A DNA stretch of 64,000 bases from Prochlorococcus sp. AG-347-I06 (GTDB taxonomy: Bacteria; Cyanobacteriota; Cyanobacteriia; PCC-6307; Cyanobiaceae). The notes beneath the pieces are model-generated. The model was not told where the DNA came from. It did no database searches and saw nothing but the letters and a program-made list of their open reading frames with translations. Shown piece after piece: positions 1 through 7,552 of this stretch. The position numbers were made by a program, and so were the translations under genes. The stretch covers positions 432,283 to 496,282 of the forward strand of contig QCBM01000001.1 in the NCBI GenBank assembly GCA_003281605.1. Reading direction: 5' to 3'. Positions within the stretch are counted from its first letter, which is position 1, and each line of letters begins with the position of its first letter.

Positions 1-114
1 ACTTGGCAAAAAACCAATTCTTTTCCTCGGAGAAGGCATAAATAAAAAAATTAGTGTCACACTTGCACATTATAAGTGTTGCACTATATTTGATTTAAGT
101 CAACTAATTTTGCT

Positions 115-270
115 ATGCATATTTTTTTATTATTTCCTGTCGGATTTATTCTTTGGTATCTAGCTTATGAAGCAAAACCTATCATTAATGATGAAGAAAC
201 ACTTAACTGGAAAGAAAAAAATACAATAAAAAGAGATAAACTTTTAAGTATAATCAACGAAAGTTTTTAA
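115..270 (+). CDS. Small single-span membrane protein, 51 aa, unknown function
   Basis: An ATG frame of 51 codons begins MHIFLLFPVGFILWYLAYE, a hydrophobic N-terminal segment of about 17 residues followed by a charged tail rich in Lys, Glu and Asp. That is the shape of the many tiny membrane proteins of picocyanobacteria. I do not recognise the family. Its stop overlaps the stop of the convergent gene 267..446 by four bases, as expected for two real, tightly packed genes. There is no clear ribosome-binding site. The frame is short, so chance occurrence cannot be excluded. Confidence 0.5.
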   Translation: MHIFLLFPVGFILWYLAYEAKPIINDEETLNWKEKNTIKRDKLLSIINESF

Positions 271-446
271 AATTTACTACCAATCGATTTTGACCATTCC
301 TTGTGCTTATTATCTAGATCTGAGATTAACTGTTTTTGATAAGTAAATTTGAGTTGATTTTCGTTAAGTGATTTTTTTGTTATAAGCATCTCTTTAGAGA
401 AAAAATAAGGGGTGTTAGAACTACTTATTTTTTTTATGACTTCCAT
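267..446 (-). CDS. Small hypothetical protein, 59 aa
   Basis: The minus-strand ATG frame gives a 59-residue soluble protein, MEVIKKISSSNTPYFF at the start and KEWSKSIGSKF at the end, basic overall, with no membrane segment or known motif. It converges on 115..270 and the two stop codons share four bases. Amino acid composition (Lys, Ser, Asn, Ile) matches the neighbouring genes. No family is recognised. It fills what would otherwise be a 330-base gap, which supports it being real in so compact a genome. Confidence 0.45.
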   Translation of the reverse strand: MEVIKKISSSNTPYFFSKEMLITKKSLNENQLKFTYQKQLISDLDNKHKEWSKSIGSKF

Positions 447-609
447 TTAATGAATTCATCTATATTTTTTATATGACTTAAAAGATTACAGTCTCAATAA
501 TTTTATAATCTTTTTATATTTCCTTCATATTTGTTTTTAGCACGTTTGTAAAAAAAAATAAGTTTATTAAATAATAAAGGCTATATTTAAACAAAATATA
601 TGTTTTATC

Positions 610-783
610 ATGAATCTAAAGGAGAGAGGGATTACTGTTGGAGATCTATTAATAATACTAATAATAATAATCTCTTCTACAATATTAATTAAATCATTTA
701 ACAAGGATAAGAAAACAACACTTAATTACAGCCATTTAGATCAAGTTTCATATATGAAAAATTACTATCAAAAATTTATTTGA
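610..783 (+). CDS. Small membrane-anchored protein, 57 aa
   Basis: The ATG frame encodes MNLKERGITVGDLL, then a very hydrophobic Ile/Leu run (residues about 13-27), then a polar Lys/Asn/Tyr-rich tail ending MKNYYQKFI. One membrane span near the N-terminus with the tail on the other side is the likely topology. An AT-rich leader separates it from the upstream minus-strand gene. The family is not recognised; it looks like one of the short conserved proteins typical of Prochlorococcus genomes. Confidence 0.55.
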   Translation: MNLKERGITVGDLLIILIIIISSTILIKSFNKDKKTTLNYSHLDQVSYMKNYYQKFI

Positions 784-893
784 TTTTCTTATATGGATTA
801 TTTATAAAAATCTTAATTAATTCAATTTACTATTAATTATCTCTTATGTAAATTTCAAGAATTAATAATTATCAAGCAATGAGTTTATGTATT

Positions 894-1070
894 TTAAATA
901 TTTTGATGAAATGATTTAGAATTTTCCCATTTCAAGTTTTCCTTTAAATCATTGATATCATTTGATATTGAAACTAAATTCACCATTTGAAGAATTTGAC
1001 TGTTATTTAACCTATTTATAACAATAAGTTTATTAAGCATTTCTAAAACAGATTTATCATTAATATTCAT
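894..1070 (-). CDS. Small helical hypothetical protein, 58 aa
   Basis: The minus-strand ATG frame encodes 58 residues starting MNINDKSVLEMLNKLIVINR and ending KWENSKSFHQNI. The regularly spaced Leu, Ile, Val and Met residues between polar ones suggest two amphipathic helices. No membrane span, Cys cluster or known motif is seen. It lies alone between divergent and convergent small genes. The function is unknown, and the reading frame is supported only by composition and by gene spacing. Confidence 0.45.
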   Translation of the reverse strand: MNINDKSVLEMLNKLIVINRLNNSQILQMVNLVSISNDINDLKENLKWENSKSFHQNI

Positions 1071-1265
1071 TGTTTGTATAAAAACTATGATCCTTCATTT
1101 CAAATACTTTAACTTATAATCTTAAAAATTTATCTTAAAATTTCAACATGTTTTATTATAAATTTAAAAATTATTTATAAAATCATCAAAAATAAAACTC
1201 TTACTTATAAGAAAAAAACTTAAGCTCACTTTCTTATAAATTCGTTTATTGTAAAAAGAAAAAAA

Positions 1266-1436
1266 ATGAAAAAAAACTCCAATAAAGAATACCTTAATAG
1301 AGAAGAAGTTAATGAAATGATTGAATCAGCCTTAAGAAGACATAATAGAAGATCTACAATAATATCAAGCGTACTTGGCTGGATTCTAATAGGAGGTTAT
1401 TCATTTGGACTTTTTCAAGCAGTTCAAAATGTCTAA
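1266..1436 (+). CDS. Small C-tail-anchored membrane protein, 56 aa
   Basis: The ATG frame gives a charged N-terminal half (residues 1-31, with YLNREEVNEMIESALRRHNR) and a hydrophobic C-terminal segment, SSVLGWILIGGYSFGLFQAV. This suggests a cytoplasmic helix anchored by one C-terminal span. The hydrophilic half resembles a short dimerising helix. The next gene on the same strand begins within 30 bases, so they may be co-transcribed. No family is recognised. Confidence 0.55.
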   Translation: MKKNSNKEYLNREEVNEMIESALRRHNRRSTIISSVLGWILIGGYSFGLFQAVQNV

Positions 1437-1460
1437 TTAATCTTTTCTTCAAAGTAGAAC

Positions 1461-1721
1461 TTGCTAGATGATAAATTAATAGAAGAGAAATTATTTATTA
1501 TGACGGAATATATTGAGGCAAATCTTACAGTGATAAGAAAATATTTAAAAAAAAGGAAATTTTATACATCAAAATTAAATAATGCTTCGATAATGGAAGA
1601 ATTCAAGGAATGGAGCAAAGATCCATTGCCTAAGACAGAATCAATTTGGACTTTACCTGACTTAACGAGAAATGAAAGACTAAAAAATTTTTGTCGCTCT
1701 ATTAAGAAGGAAATAAGATAA
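1461..1721 (+). CDS. Hypothetical protein, 73-86 aa
   Basis: The longest frame starts at TTG 1461 (86 aa); an in-frame ATG at 1500 gives 73 aa (MTEYIEANLTVIRKYLKKRK). I give the longer form, but no ribosome-binding site decides between them. The protein is basic and soluble, with an amphipathic helix near the start and a conserved-looking WTLPDLTRNERLKNFCRSIK segment at the C-terminus. It follows 1266..1436 on the same strand and converges on 1726..1884 with four bases between stops. The function is unknown. Confidence 0.6.
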   Translation: MLDDKLIEEKLFIMTEYIEANLTVIRKYLKKRKFYTSKLNNASIMEEFKEWSKDPLPKTESIWTLPDLTRNERLKNFCRSIKKEIR

Positions 1722-1725
1722 GTTT

Positions 1726-1884
1726 TTAATTACCTAGTTGTATATGATTAACCTTTAAGTAGTAATAACCCGCAAATCCAACTATATTCAAAATTACAAC
1801 GAAAATCCAAGCTCCAATTGGCTGATTAGAATCAATTTTTTTTATTTTAACTTTTTCCTTTAGTCTTTCAATATATTTAGCCAT
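1726..1884 (-). CDS. Small single-span membrane protein, 52 aa
   Basis: The minus-strand ATG frame encodes a basic N-terminal helix (MAKYIERLKEKVKIKK), the phrase DSNQPIGAWIF, a hydrophobic span (about residues 24-42) and a short tail ending HIQLGN. A helix followed by one span with small residues (GFAGYYY) resembles minor subunits of thylakoid complexes. I cannot name it from sequence, so the similarity is only architectural. It ends four bases from the convergent gene 1461..1721. Confidence 0.55.
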   Translation of the reverse strand: MAKYIERLKEKVKIKKIDSNQPIGAWIFVVILNIVGFAGYYYLKVNHIQLGN

Positions 1885-2104
1885 AATTAAAAATATTAAA
1901 AAGAATATTTCTAATTATAGGGAGTAAAATTTTATGGAATCTTAAATAAAATAAAATTTCTTTTAATTCGAATTTTTATTGTCAAGCCTATTAATGGGAT
2001 ATTTAATTAACTCCTTTTTGAGATTTTTTAAGAGTTTATTGTGATTCAAAATTGTAAATTTCCTAGTGAAGTAATAGTGCCATTTCATTGAATTTAAAAA
2101 AAAC

Positions 2105-2134
2105 TTGCTAATTCATTATTAAAAAAATTATAAT
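2105..2134 (+). promoter_or_regulatory. Candidate sigma-70-type promoter of the peroxiredoxin gene
   Basis: TTGCTA at 2105-2110 and a perfect TATAAT at 2129-2134 are separated by 18 bases, which fits a housekeeping promoter. Transcription would start near 2141 and give a leader of roughly 45 bases containing a small GGTC/GACC inverted repeat at 2144-2156. The rest of the 300-base gap 1885-2186 holds AT-rich sequence with no gene that I can support. Confidence 0.45.
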
Positions 2135-2186
2135 ACTTATTACGGTCATTCAGACCATACATAATTTAAATAAGGACAAATTTTTC

Positions 2187-2771
2187 ATGAGCTTAAGAGT
2201 TGGCCAAGAAGCACCAGACTTTAGTGCTACAGCAGTATATGATCAAGAGTTTAAGGATATTACACTTTCAGATCTAAGAGGTAAATGGGTTGTTCTATTC
2301 TTTTACCCACTAGATTTTACATTTGTATGTCCAACTGAAATCACTGCATTTAGTGATAGATACCAAGATTTCTCGGCACTTAATACGGAAATACTTGGGG
2401 TATCAGTTGATAGCAAACACTGTCATTTGGCTTGGATACAAACCCCAAGAAATGAAGGTGGTATAGGTGATATTAACTATCCGTTAGTTTCTGACTTAAA
2501 AAGAGAAATTTGTCAGGCGTACAACGTTCTAAATGATGATGGGGAGGCTGATAGAGGTTTATTTCTTATCAATCCCGAAGGAGTAGTTATGCATACGACT
2601 GTTAACAAGGCTCCTGTTGGCAGAAATGTTGATGAAACGCTAAGGATTCTTCAAGGTTATCAATACGTTGCTGCAAACCCCGATGAAGTATGTCCAGCAA
2701 ACTGGACCCCCGGAGAGAAAACAATGTTAGAGGACCCCAAAGGTAGTAAGGAATATTTTTCTGCGCTATAG
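2187..2771 (+). CDS. Typical 2-Cys peroxiredoxin (AhpC/TSA family)
   Basis: This thiol peroxidase reduces hydrogen and organic peroxides in the cytoplasm using reducing power from thioredoxin. The 194-residue length is normal. The peroxidatic Cys48 lies in [12 protein letters not shown] and the resolving Cys169 in DEVCPANW. The loop GGIG (residues about 92-95, in [11 protein letters not shown]) and the C-terminal YF (KEYFSAL) are both present; together these mark the sensitive, readily over-oxidised type. The ATG start is preceded by AAGGA at a good distance. It has its own promoter and a strong terminator, so it is probably monocistronic. Function is assigned with high confidence from the family. 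Confidence 0.97.
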   Translation: MSLRVGQEAPDFSATAVYDQEFKDITLSDLRGKWVVLFFYPLDFTFVCPTEITAFSDRYQDFSALNTEILGVSVDSKHCHLAWIQTPRNEGGIGDINYPLVSDLKREICQAYNVLNDDGEADRGLFLINPEGVVMHTTVNKAPVGRNVDETLRILQGYQYVAANPDEVCPANWTPGEKTMLEDPKGSKEYFSAL

Positions 2772-2786
2772 AAGAATTAGAAACAT

Positions 2787-3539
2787 TTAAGCAAGTATTG
2801 AGTAGTAAATAATAATAATAAAATAAAAAATAAATATATTCAAAAAAGGGATAAAATCCCTTTTTTGAGGTTTGGGCACGATCCAATCGCTCAAATTAGT
2901 TTTATATGATAAAAAGGACCACGTATAAAAAGAAATTTCTATGGCGACTAGGATAAAAAGATTAATTAAATTTAAGTCATTTAAACCAAAATATCTATAA
3001 ATATGAAACTGATCATCAATACTAATATTATTAATTTGAAGATGCCAAAGATAGAGAGAAATCAAGATAAAATTTACCAATATTATTTTTTTTAACAGAA
3101 ACCTAGATTTCTTAAAAATTAATAGGATAGAAATTAAAAATATGAAAAAACTTAACTGTGGAATATCCGGTTTTGGTACATTAATTCCTTCAAGAAATAA
3201 ATTAGATATAAGATCAAAATTTACGTATAAATAATCAGTTATAAAGTAAGAGAGAAATATTAAATTTATTGCCACTAAGAATAATAATCTTTTTCCTTTA
3301 ATTGCTTTTATACTATGAATTTTATCCTTAGCAAAATTATAGTATGTATAGTTTTTTAAAGAGTTTTCATACACCAAAGATGGACATATTGCTCCGCTCA
3401 AATAGTAAAGGATTGAATAAAAGGAAATATCATTAATATTGAGTGAATACAAATTAAACCATTGTTTTTGTACAAATGGAAGAATAAGTAAAAATGAAAG
3501 TGTTACTAATAACTTTGTTCTATTGTTTTTAATTATCAA
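2787..3539 (-). CDS. Polytopic membrane protein, 250 aa, unknown function
   Basis: Most of the protein is hydrophobic, with about six or seven predicted spans separated by short charged loops (for example GKRLLFLVAINLIFLSYFIT and PQLSFFIFLISILLIFKKSR). No transporter or enzyme motif is visible. It starts at ATG 3539, about 30 bases upstream of the end of ftsH-like gene 3569..5323 on the same strand, so the two may form an operon. Its last 30 or so codons read through the peroxiredoxin terminator on the opposite strand. The family is not recognised; codon use agrees with the neighbours. Confidence 0.65.
   Translation of the reverse strand: MIIKNNRTKLLVTLSFLLILPFVQKQWFNLYSLNINDISFYSILYYLSGAICPSLVYENSLKNYTYYNFAKDKIHSIKAIKGKRLLFLVAINLIFLSYFITDYLYVNFDLISNLFLEGINVPKPDIPQLSFFIFLISILLIFKKSRFLLKKIILVNFILISLYLWHLQINNISIDDQFHIYRYFGLNDLNLINLFILVAIEISFYTWSFLSYKTNLSDWIVPKPQKRDFIPFLNIFIFYFIIIIYYSILA
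2842..2869 (+). terminator. Rho-independent terminator after peroxiredoxin
   Basis: An 11-base inverted repeat (AAAAAAGGGAT / ATCCCTTTTTT) with a three-base loop is followed by G, so the T run is the distal arm itself. Because the arms are A and T runs it can stop transcription in both directions. It lies inside the 3' end of the convergent gene 2787..3539. Confidence 0.8.
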
Positions 3540-3568
3540 GAAAATTTTTTTAATTTAAATCAATTAAA

Positions 3569-5323
3569 TCAAACTTTCAACAATTTAGAAGTTGTTAATT
3601 TAAAAACTTTTTTATCTATAGTTTCTTGGTTTAAAAGTATATCAACTAATTTATCTAATAAGACTCTATTTTTTTTCAATATTTTTATTGAATTATTTAA
3701 TGAAATTTTAGAAATATTTATCATTTCATTATCTATTCTAGAGCTTGTATTTTCTGCTATGAGAGGCTTTCTTCTAAATAATCCATCTCCTAAATACATT
3801 TCATTATTATCAGAATCCATTGAAATTGGACCAATAATTGAAAATCCATATTTTGTAACCATTTCCCTTACGATATTTGTCGCATAAGAGATATCATTCA
3901 TGGAGCATTGTGTAATTTCACCTTCACCAAAAACTATCGTTTCTGCTGCTCTTCCAGCTAGAGCAATTTCAATTTTTGTAAATAATAATTTTTTTGAAAT
4001 CAATCCACTAGAAATTATATCTTCGTCAGGGCATATTTTTGTATATCCTCCTATAGATCCAGATCTAGGTAAAATAGTAATCTTATCTACTGATTCAATT
4101 CCATTTCTCACAGCAGATACAATCGCTCTTCCTACTTCGTTATAAGCAATAATTTTTTTCATATTAGGAGAAGTTATTAATGAGCTTCTCAGGCCAATGG
4201 TAATTTTATCAAGAGCATTTTCTATATGAAGATCAGTGATTAATTTAGATTCGTCTCTTGCACAGTGAATAGCACTCTCGTTTATCAAGTTTGCAAGATC
4301 AGCTCCTGAAAATCCAACTGTTCTAGAAGCCCAATACCCTAAGTCAACTTCGGTTGAAAGTGGTTTAGAAAGTGAGTGAACTGAAAGAATTTTTTTTCTT
4401 CCATCTAAATCTGGAAGCATTACTTCAATTTTTCTATCAAATCTACCTGGTCTTAATAATGCTGCATCCAAAATATCTGGTCTATTTGTTGCTGCTAAAA
4501 CAATAATCCCAGAATTATCAGCAAACCCATCTAATTCAGTTAGAAGCTGATTAAGGGTTTGTTCTCTTTCATCATTTCCACCTCCGATCCCAGACCCTCT
4601 TTGCCTACCAATGGAATCAATTTCATCAATGAAAATTATACAAGGAGATTTTTCCTTAGCCTTAGAAAACAGATCCCGAACTCGGCTTGCTCCAACACCA
4701 ACAAAAAGTTCTACAAACTCTGATGCCGATATTGAGAGAAAAGGCACTCCTGATTCACCAGCAATTGCTTTAGCCAATAACGTTTTACCTGTTCCCGGTG
4801 GGCCAATTAAAAGAACTCCTTTGGGAACTTTTGCTCCCAGATTTTCAAATTTTTTAGGTTCTTTTAAAAAAGTTATTACTTCTTTTAATTCTTCAGCGGC
4901 TTCAGGGACACCAGCTACATCATCGAATCTCGTTTCTACATCATCAATTGTTACAAATTTAGCTTGATTTTTTGTAAAACCAAAGGCTCTGGAAGCCAAT
5001 TTTGATGTACTCCTCAATATTAAAACTAAAGCAAATATGAAAATCAGAAAAAGGCTTATTGAAGCAAATGAATTAGCAGCCGAGGCTTCTTTTCTACTAT
5101 TGTTAATAGTGAGATCTACCTTATTTTCAGTAGCCTTTTCAAGGATTAATTGATCGTTGTAAAGGATAGGTATTTTAAATTTATCGCCATTTTTATACAG
5201 AACATCAATTTCTCTTTGCCTTGGATAGAAAAATATTGATTCTATTTTCCCCGTCTCTATATCTTCTAGAAGATCCGAATAACTTGATTTAGAATCTGAA
5301 TATGAGAATTTTGATCTAAACAC
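3569..5323 (-). CDS. FtsH-like AAA+ protein with a degenerate protease site (probable pseudoprotease)
   Basis: FtsH proteins are membrane-bound hexameric AAA+ zinc proteases. The AAA+ part is complete here: Walker A GPPGTGKT (174-181), Walker B IIFIDE (about 229-234), the second region of homology ending RPGRFDR (about 291-297). The zinc site is not: the expected HEAGH is N395-E-V-G-R399, so both His ligands are lost, although the third-ligand region NDI (476-478) remains. The usual first membrane span is also missing; the start is GTG 5323, an in-frame stop lies three codons upstream, and only one span (about 86-104) is seen. It is therefore likely an ATP-driven unfoldase or a non-proteolytic partner in mixed FtsH rings, as for plant FtsHi proteins. 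The loss of proteolysis is inferred from the residues. Confidence 0.9.
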   Translation of the reverse strand: MFRSKFSYSDSKSSYSDLLEDIETGKIESIFFYPRQREIDVLYKNGDKFKIPILYNDQLILEKATENKVDLTINNSRKEASAANSFASISLFLIFIFALVLILRSTSKLASRAFGFTKNQAKFVTIDDVETRFDDVAGVPEAAEELKEVITFLKEPKKFENLGAKVPKGVLLIGPPGTGKTLLAKAIAGESGVPFLSISASEFVELFVGVGASRVRDLFSKAKEKSPCIIFIDEIDSIGRQRGSGIGGGNDEREQTLNQLLTELDGFADNSGIIVLAATNRPDILDAALLRPGRFDRKIEVMLPDLDGRKKILSVHSLSKPLSTEVDLGYWASRTVGFSGADLANLINESAIHCARDESKLITDLHIENALDKITIGLRSSLITSPNMKKIIAYNEVGRAIVSAVRNGIESVDKITILPRSGSIGGYTKICPDEDIISSGLISKKLLFTKIEIALAGRAAETIVFGEGEITQCSMNDISYATNIVREMVTKYGFSIIGPISMDSDNNEMYLGDGLFRRKPLIAENTSSRIDNEMINISKISLNNSIKILKKNRVLLDKLVDILLNQETIDKKVFKLTTSKLLKV

Positions 5324-5345
5324 TAATCTTTATAAGTGATTAATA

Positions 5346-5359
5346 AAGCATATATGCTT
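5346..5359. promoter_or_regulatory. 14-base perfect palindrome between divergent ftsH-like and rpmF
   Basis: AAGCATATATGCTT is a perfect dyad located 22 bases upstream of the GTG of the ftsH-like gene and about 95 bases upstream of rpmF. It could be an operator for a dimeric regulator, or simply part of the promoter. No second copy was noticed in the window. Confidence 0.25.
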
Positions 5360-5454
5360 ATTTAAGAAATTGACGTATATAAACAAAATATACTCAAAAG
5401 TTTTGGAGATAACCAGTTAAAGGTTATATTATTATATGGAAATAAAGAAACAGA

Positions 5455-5628
5455 ATGGCTGTACCAAAGAAGAAAAAATCGAAGAGCAAAAGGAACCAAA
5501 GGAACGCTGTCTGGAAAGGGAAAGCAGCAGTAGCAGCTCAAAAAGCTATATCTTTAGGTAAATCAGTCTTAACTGGGAAAGCTCAAGGATTTGTTTATCC
5601 TATTGATGAAGAAGAAGAAGAAGAATAG
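5455..5628 (+). CDS. rpmF: Ribosomal protein bL32
   Basis: This 57-residue protein of the large ribosomal subunit begins [18 protein letters not shown], the hallmark N-terminus of cyanobacterial and plastid L32, which lacks the four Cys of zinc-binding L32 versions. The body [19 protein letters not shown] is typical. The C-terminus is a run of six Glu after PID, encoded by GAA triplets. The gene is transcribed divergently from the ftsH-like gene and converges on the Ycf20 gene with three bases between stops. Confidence 0.95.
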   Translation: MAVPKKKKSKSKRNQRNAVWKGKAAVAAQKAISLGKSVLTGKAQGFVYPIDEEEEEE

Positions 5629-5631
5629 CTT

Positions 5632-5958
5632 TTAAGATCCTAATTTAAATGCCTCAAGTATAACTGCATAAATTGCACCAATTCTTAATTTATCAACTAC
5701 AGTCCATAGATAATAAAACCTTGAACTTGCGACAGGTTTAATTCTTATAATGATTTCAATAAAAACAATAATTATTGGGACCATAATCAACTCATTTTTA
5801 CCTTCAGATATAAATTTTGTAAGAAAATTTGCGAACAAAAAATAACCGGTCAAAACAGAAATAAGACTAATAGATTTTGTCCTCCAAGTATCACTCAGAA
5901 AACCAAAAAATAAATTATTTAATTGGTAAGTAATTCTTGAAAAATTAGTTTTTTGCAT
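5632..5958 (-). CDS. Ycf20-like protein (DUF565), thylakoid or plasma membrane
   Basis: The 108-residue protein matches the Ycf20/DUF565 pattern of cyanobacteria and plastids: a short N-terminal helix with LNNLFFGFLSDTWRT, a first span (SISLISVLTGYFLFANFLT), and a second (IMVPIIIVFIEIIIRIKP). Plant Ycf20 relatives are linked to non-photochemical quenching, but the biochemical role is unknown. Its ATG start lies 14 bases inside the end of the upstream HAD phosphatase gene, so the pair is translationally coupled. Family placement comes from remembered pattern similarity. Confidence 0.7.
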   Translation of the reverse strand: MQKTNFSRITYQLNNLFFGFLSDTWRTKSISLISVLTGYFLFANFLTKFISEGKNELIMVPIIIVFIEIIIRIKPVASSRFYYLWTVVDKLRIGAIYAVILEAFKLGS

Positions 5959-6709
5959 TACTAAAAGACACTAAATAATCACTTAGAAAGCTAAAGTCGA
6001 CATATGGTTTTTTTAGTTTAGGTCCTTTAATTACATTTGCCACATTATTCTCATCACCAAGACTATCTAAAATACAATCTAATTTAATATTTTCCTCAAA
6101 AACAATTGGGATATTGGAAGGAACAAAAATTGTAGGCAAGTTTGCTGCCAAAGAAGATTTCAATCCTGGATTGGAGTCTTCAAAAACAATTGAGTTGTTT
6201 TTGTTTATACCACTTAGTTGGATTGCCTTTAAATATGGTAATGGATTTGGTTTTTTTAATTCAACGTCTTCACTTGAAATAATGAACTCAAAAGGGTTGA
6301 AGCCATTGAAAAGATATTCAACAAGTAGATTGACTTGGCTCCTTGAACTTGAAGTAACAATAAATTGTCTTACTTTTTTTCTATGTAATTCATTTATTAA
6401 TCTAAAAACTCCAGTTTTGAAACTAACAACATTTTTTTTTATAATTTCTAAATAATGAAACTGCTTAGTTTCATGAATTTTGAGAATTAAATCTTCTGAG
6501 AAGTCATAATTATTCGATTTAGCGTAATAAGCAATCCTATTTTTTCCCCCATTTATCTTCAAAAGTTTTATGTATTTATTAGTATCCCAATTCCAATTAA
6601 TACCAAGGTCATTGAAAGCATTATTAAAAGCAGGTAAATGAGCCTCTAATTCAGTATTTGCGATGGTACCATCTAAATCCCAATAAACACCCTCTAGATA
6701 AGTCACCAA
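5945..6709 (-). CDS. HAD-superfamily phosphatase, CbbY/Gph type
   Basis: The 254-residue protein has the HAD motif I WDLDGTIANTE (nucleophile Asp11, acid/base Asp13), motif II TSSSR (about residue 118-122), the conserved Lys in ELKKPNP and motif III EDSNPGLKSS. The insert between motif I and II is the helical cap of the CbbY/beta-phosphoglucomutase group. Substrates in this group are small sugar phosphates; CbbY removes xylulose-1,5-bisphosphate, an inhibitor of Rubisco. That exact substrate is inference here. It overlaps the downstream Ycf20 gene by 14 bases. Confidence 0.85.
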   Translation of the reverse strand: MVTYLEGVYWDLDGTIANTELEAHLPAFNNAFNDLGINWNWDTNKYIKLLKINGGKNRIAYYAKSNNYDFSEDLILKIHETKQFHYLEIIKKNVVSFKTGVFRLINELHRKKVRQFIVTSSSRSQVNLLVEYLFNGFNPFEFIISSEDVELKKPNPLPYLKAIQLSGINKNNSIVFEDSNPGLKSSLAANLPTIFVPSNIPIVFEENIKLDCILDSLGDENNVANVIKGPKLKKPYVDFSFLSDYLVSFSNAKN

Positions 6710-6721
6710 AAAGAAATTCTT

Positions 6722-6799
6722 TTATCTACGGTAGAATACAAGCGCAATTATTGCTGGTCCTGCTAACGCAACTACAGCCAAAGGAATAAGTGTTGCCAT
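6722..6799 (-). CDS. psb30: Probable photosystem II subunit Psb30 (Ycf12), 25 aa
   Basis: The minus-strand ATG frame MATLIPLAVVALAGPAIIAL ends VFYRR. A single hydrophobic helix with the central AGPA motif and a basic FYRR end matches the Psb30/Ycf12 subunit at the edge of the photosystem II core, close to cytochrome b559. It is slightly shorter than most relatives. It lies 12 bases upstream of the HAD phosphatase gene on the same strand. The length leaves room for doubt; other tiny thylakoid helices would look similar. Confidence 0.65.
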   Translation of the reverse strand: MATLIPLAVVALAGPAIIALVFYRR

Positions 6800-6881
6800 G
6801 ATTAATGAATATGTTTTGTGATACTATTTTTACAAATAAATGACGAAACTGTACTGATACGTTACAAGATTGAATTAAATT

Positions 6882-7229
6882 ATGAAATCATGGACATGTA
6901 TAGAAAATTGCGGAGCTTGTTGTAAATTCGACTTGAACGAAAGAAGCGATTTGGCTGACAAACTTAATAAAGAAGATATAGCTTTGATAAATTCGATGAC
7001 GGCTAAAGACGGTTGGTGTAAAAACCTTGATAGAGAAAATAAAAAATGCTTAATTTATGAAACCAGACCACATTTTTGCCGGGTAAGTGAATTTTCAACT
7101 GCATTTAAAGGATATTTGAAATCTGGTGATAAATTTTTAATAGATTGCTGTAAACAACATATTTCATCAAATTATGGATACCAAAGTAAAGAGATGAAAA
7201 CTTATAGAATTGCTGTTTCAGGAAAATGA
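6882..7229 (+). CDS. YkgJ-type Cys-cluster protein (putative Zn/Fe-chelating)
   Basis: The 115-residue protein carries the CxxxCxxCC signature (Cys6, Cys10, Cys13, Cys14) followed by WCKNLDRENKKCLIYETRPHFCR and a late DCC, the layout of the YkgJ/UPF0153 family that is thought to bind iron or zinc. The function is not established. Its stop overlaps the ATG of the first UPF0016 gene (7226) by four bases, which makes a single operon of a metal-binding protein and a probable manganese exporter. That link to metal homeostasis is inference. Confidence 0.85.
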   Translation: MKSWTCIENCGACCKFDLNERSDLADKLNKEDIALINSMTAKDGWCKNLDRENKKCLIYETRPHFCRVSEFSTAFKGYLKSGDKFLIDCCKQHISSNYGYQSKEMKTYRIAVSGK

Positions 7230-7552
7230 ATAGTAAATTAGAAAAAAAAGAAAACAATCTAGAAAAAAGTTTTTTTTCAATATTTATAACGACATTTACA
7301 ACAATTTTTATTGCTGAACTTGGCGATAAAACTCAGATAGCCACATTAATGCTTTCTGCTGAATCAGGCAGGCCAATAGTAGTTTTTCTTGGAAGTTCTC
7401 TAGCATTAATAAGCTCTAGCATAGTAGGAGTTCTTATTGGTAAGTGGGTATCAAAAAAAATATCTCCTAGCAAATTTGCTTTATCTACTGGTATTTTAAT
7501 GATATTGATAAGTATATTTTTAGCTTATGAAACATTTAAAAATTATTTATAA
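7226..7552 (+). CDS. UPF0016/Gdt1-family half-transporter, subunit 1 (probable Mn2+ exporter)
   Basis: The 108-residue protein has three spans and one copy of the family signature E-x-G-D-K-T-Q/x (ELGDKTQIATL, about residues 32-42). Full-length relatives such as Synechocystis Mnx hold two such repeats in one chain and export Mn2+ into the thylakoid lumen or out of the cell. Here each repeat is a separate gene, so the transporter is probably a heterodimer. The ATG overlaps the upstream YkgJ-like gene (ATGA), and the stop TAA is directly followed by the ATG of the partner. Confidence 0.88.
   Translation: MNSKLEKKENNLEKSFFSIFITTFTTIFIAELGDKTQIATLMLSAESGRPIVVFLGSSLALISSSIVGVLIGKWVSKKISPSKFALSTGILMILISIFLAYETFKNYL

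Noticed and set aside
2..166. Open frame from the left edge reading LGKKPILFLGEGINKK and further
   Set aside because: It overlaps the better-supported small gene 115..270 in another frame, its composition turns Cys/Phe-rich, and frame 1 offers a possible end of a gene at 45 (SFPRRRHK). Too little is in view to call either.
2602..2886. Minus-strand frame antisense to peroxiredoxin
   Set aside because: It runs over the peroxiredoxin resolving-Cys region and the terminator; composition is that of a shadow frame.
3900..4967. Long plus-strand open frames antisense to the ftsH-like gene (3900..4145, 4611..4967)
   Set aside because: They mirror conserved AAA+ codons and have no independent start signals or family match.
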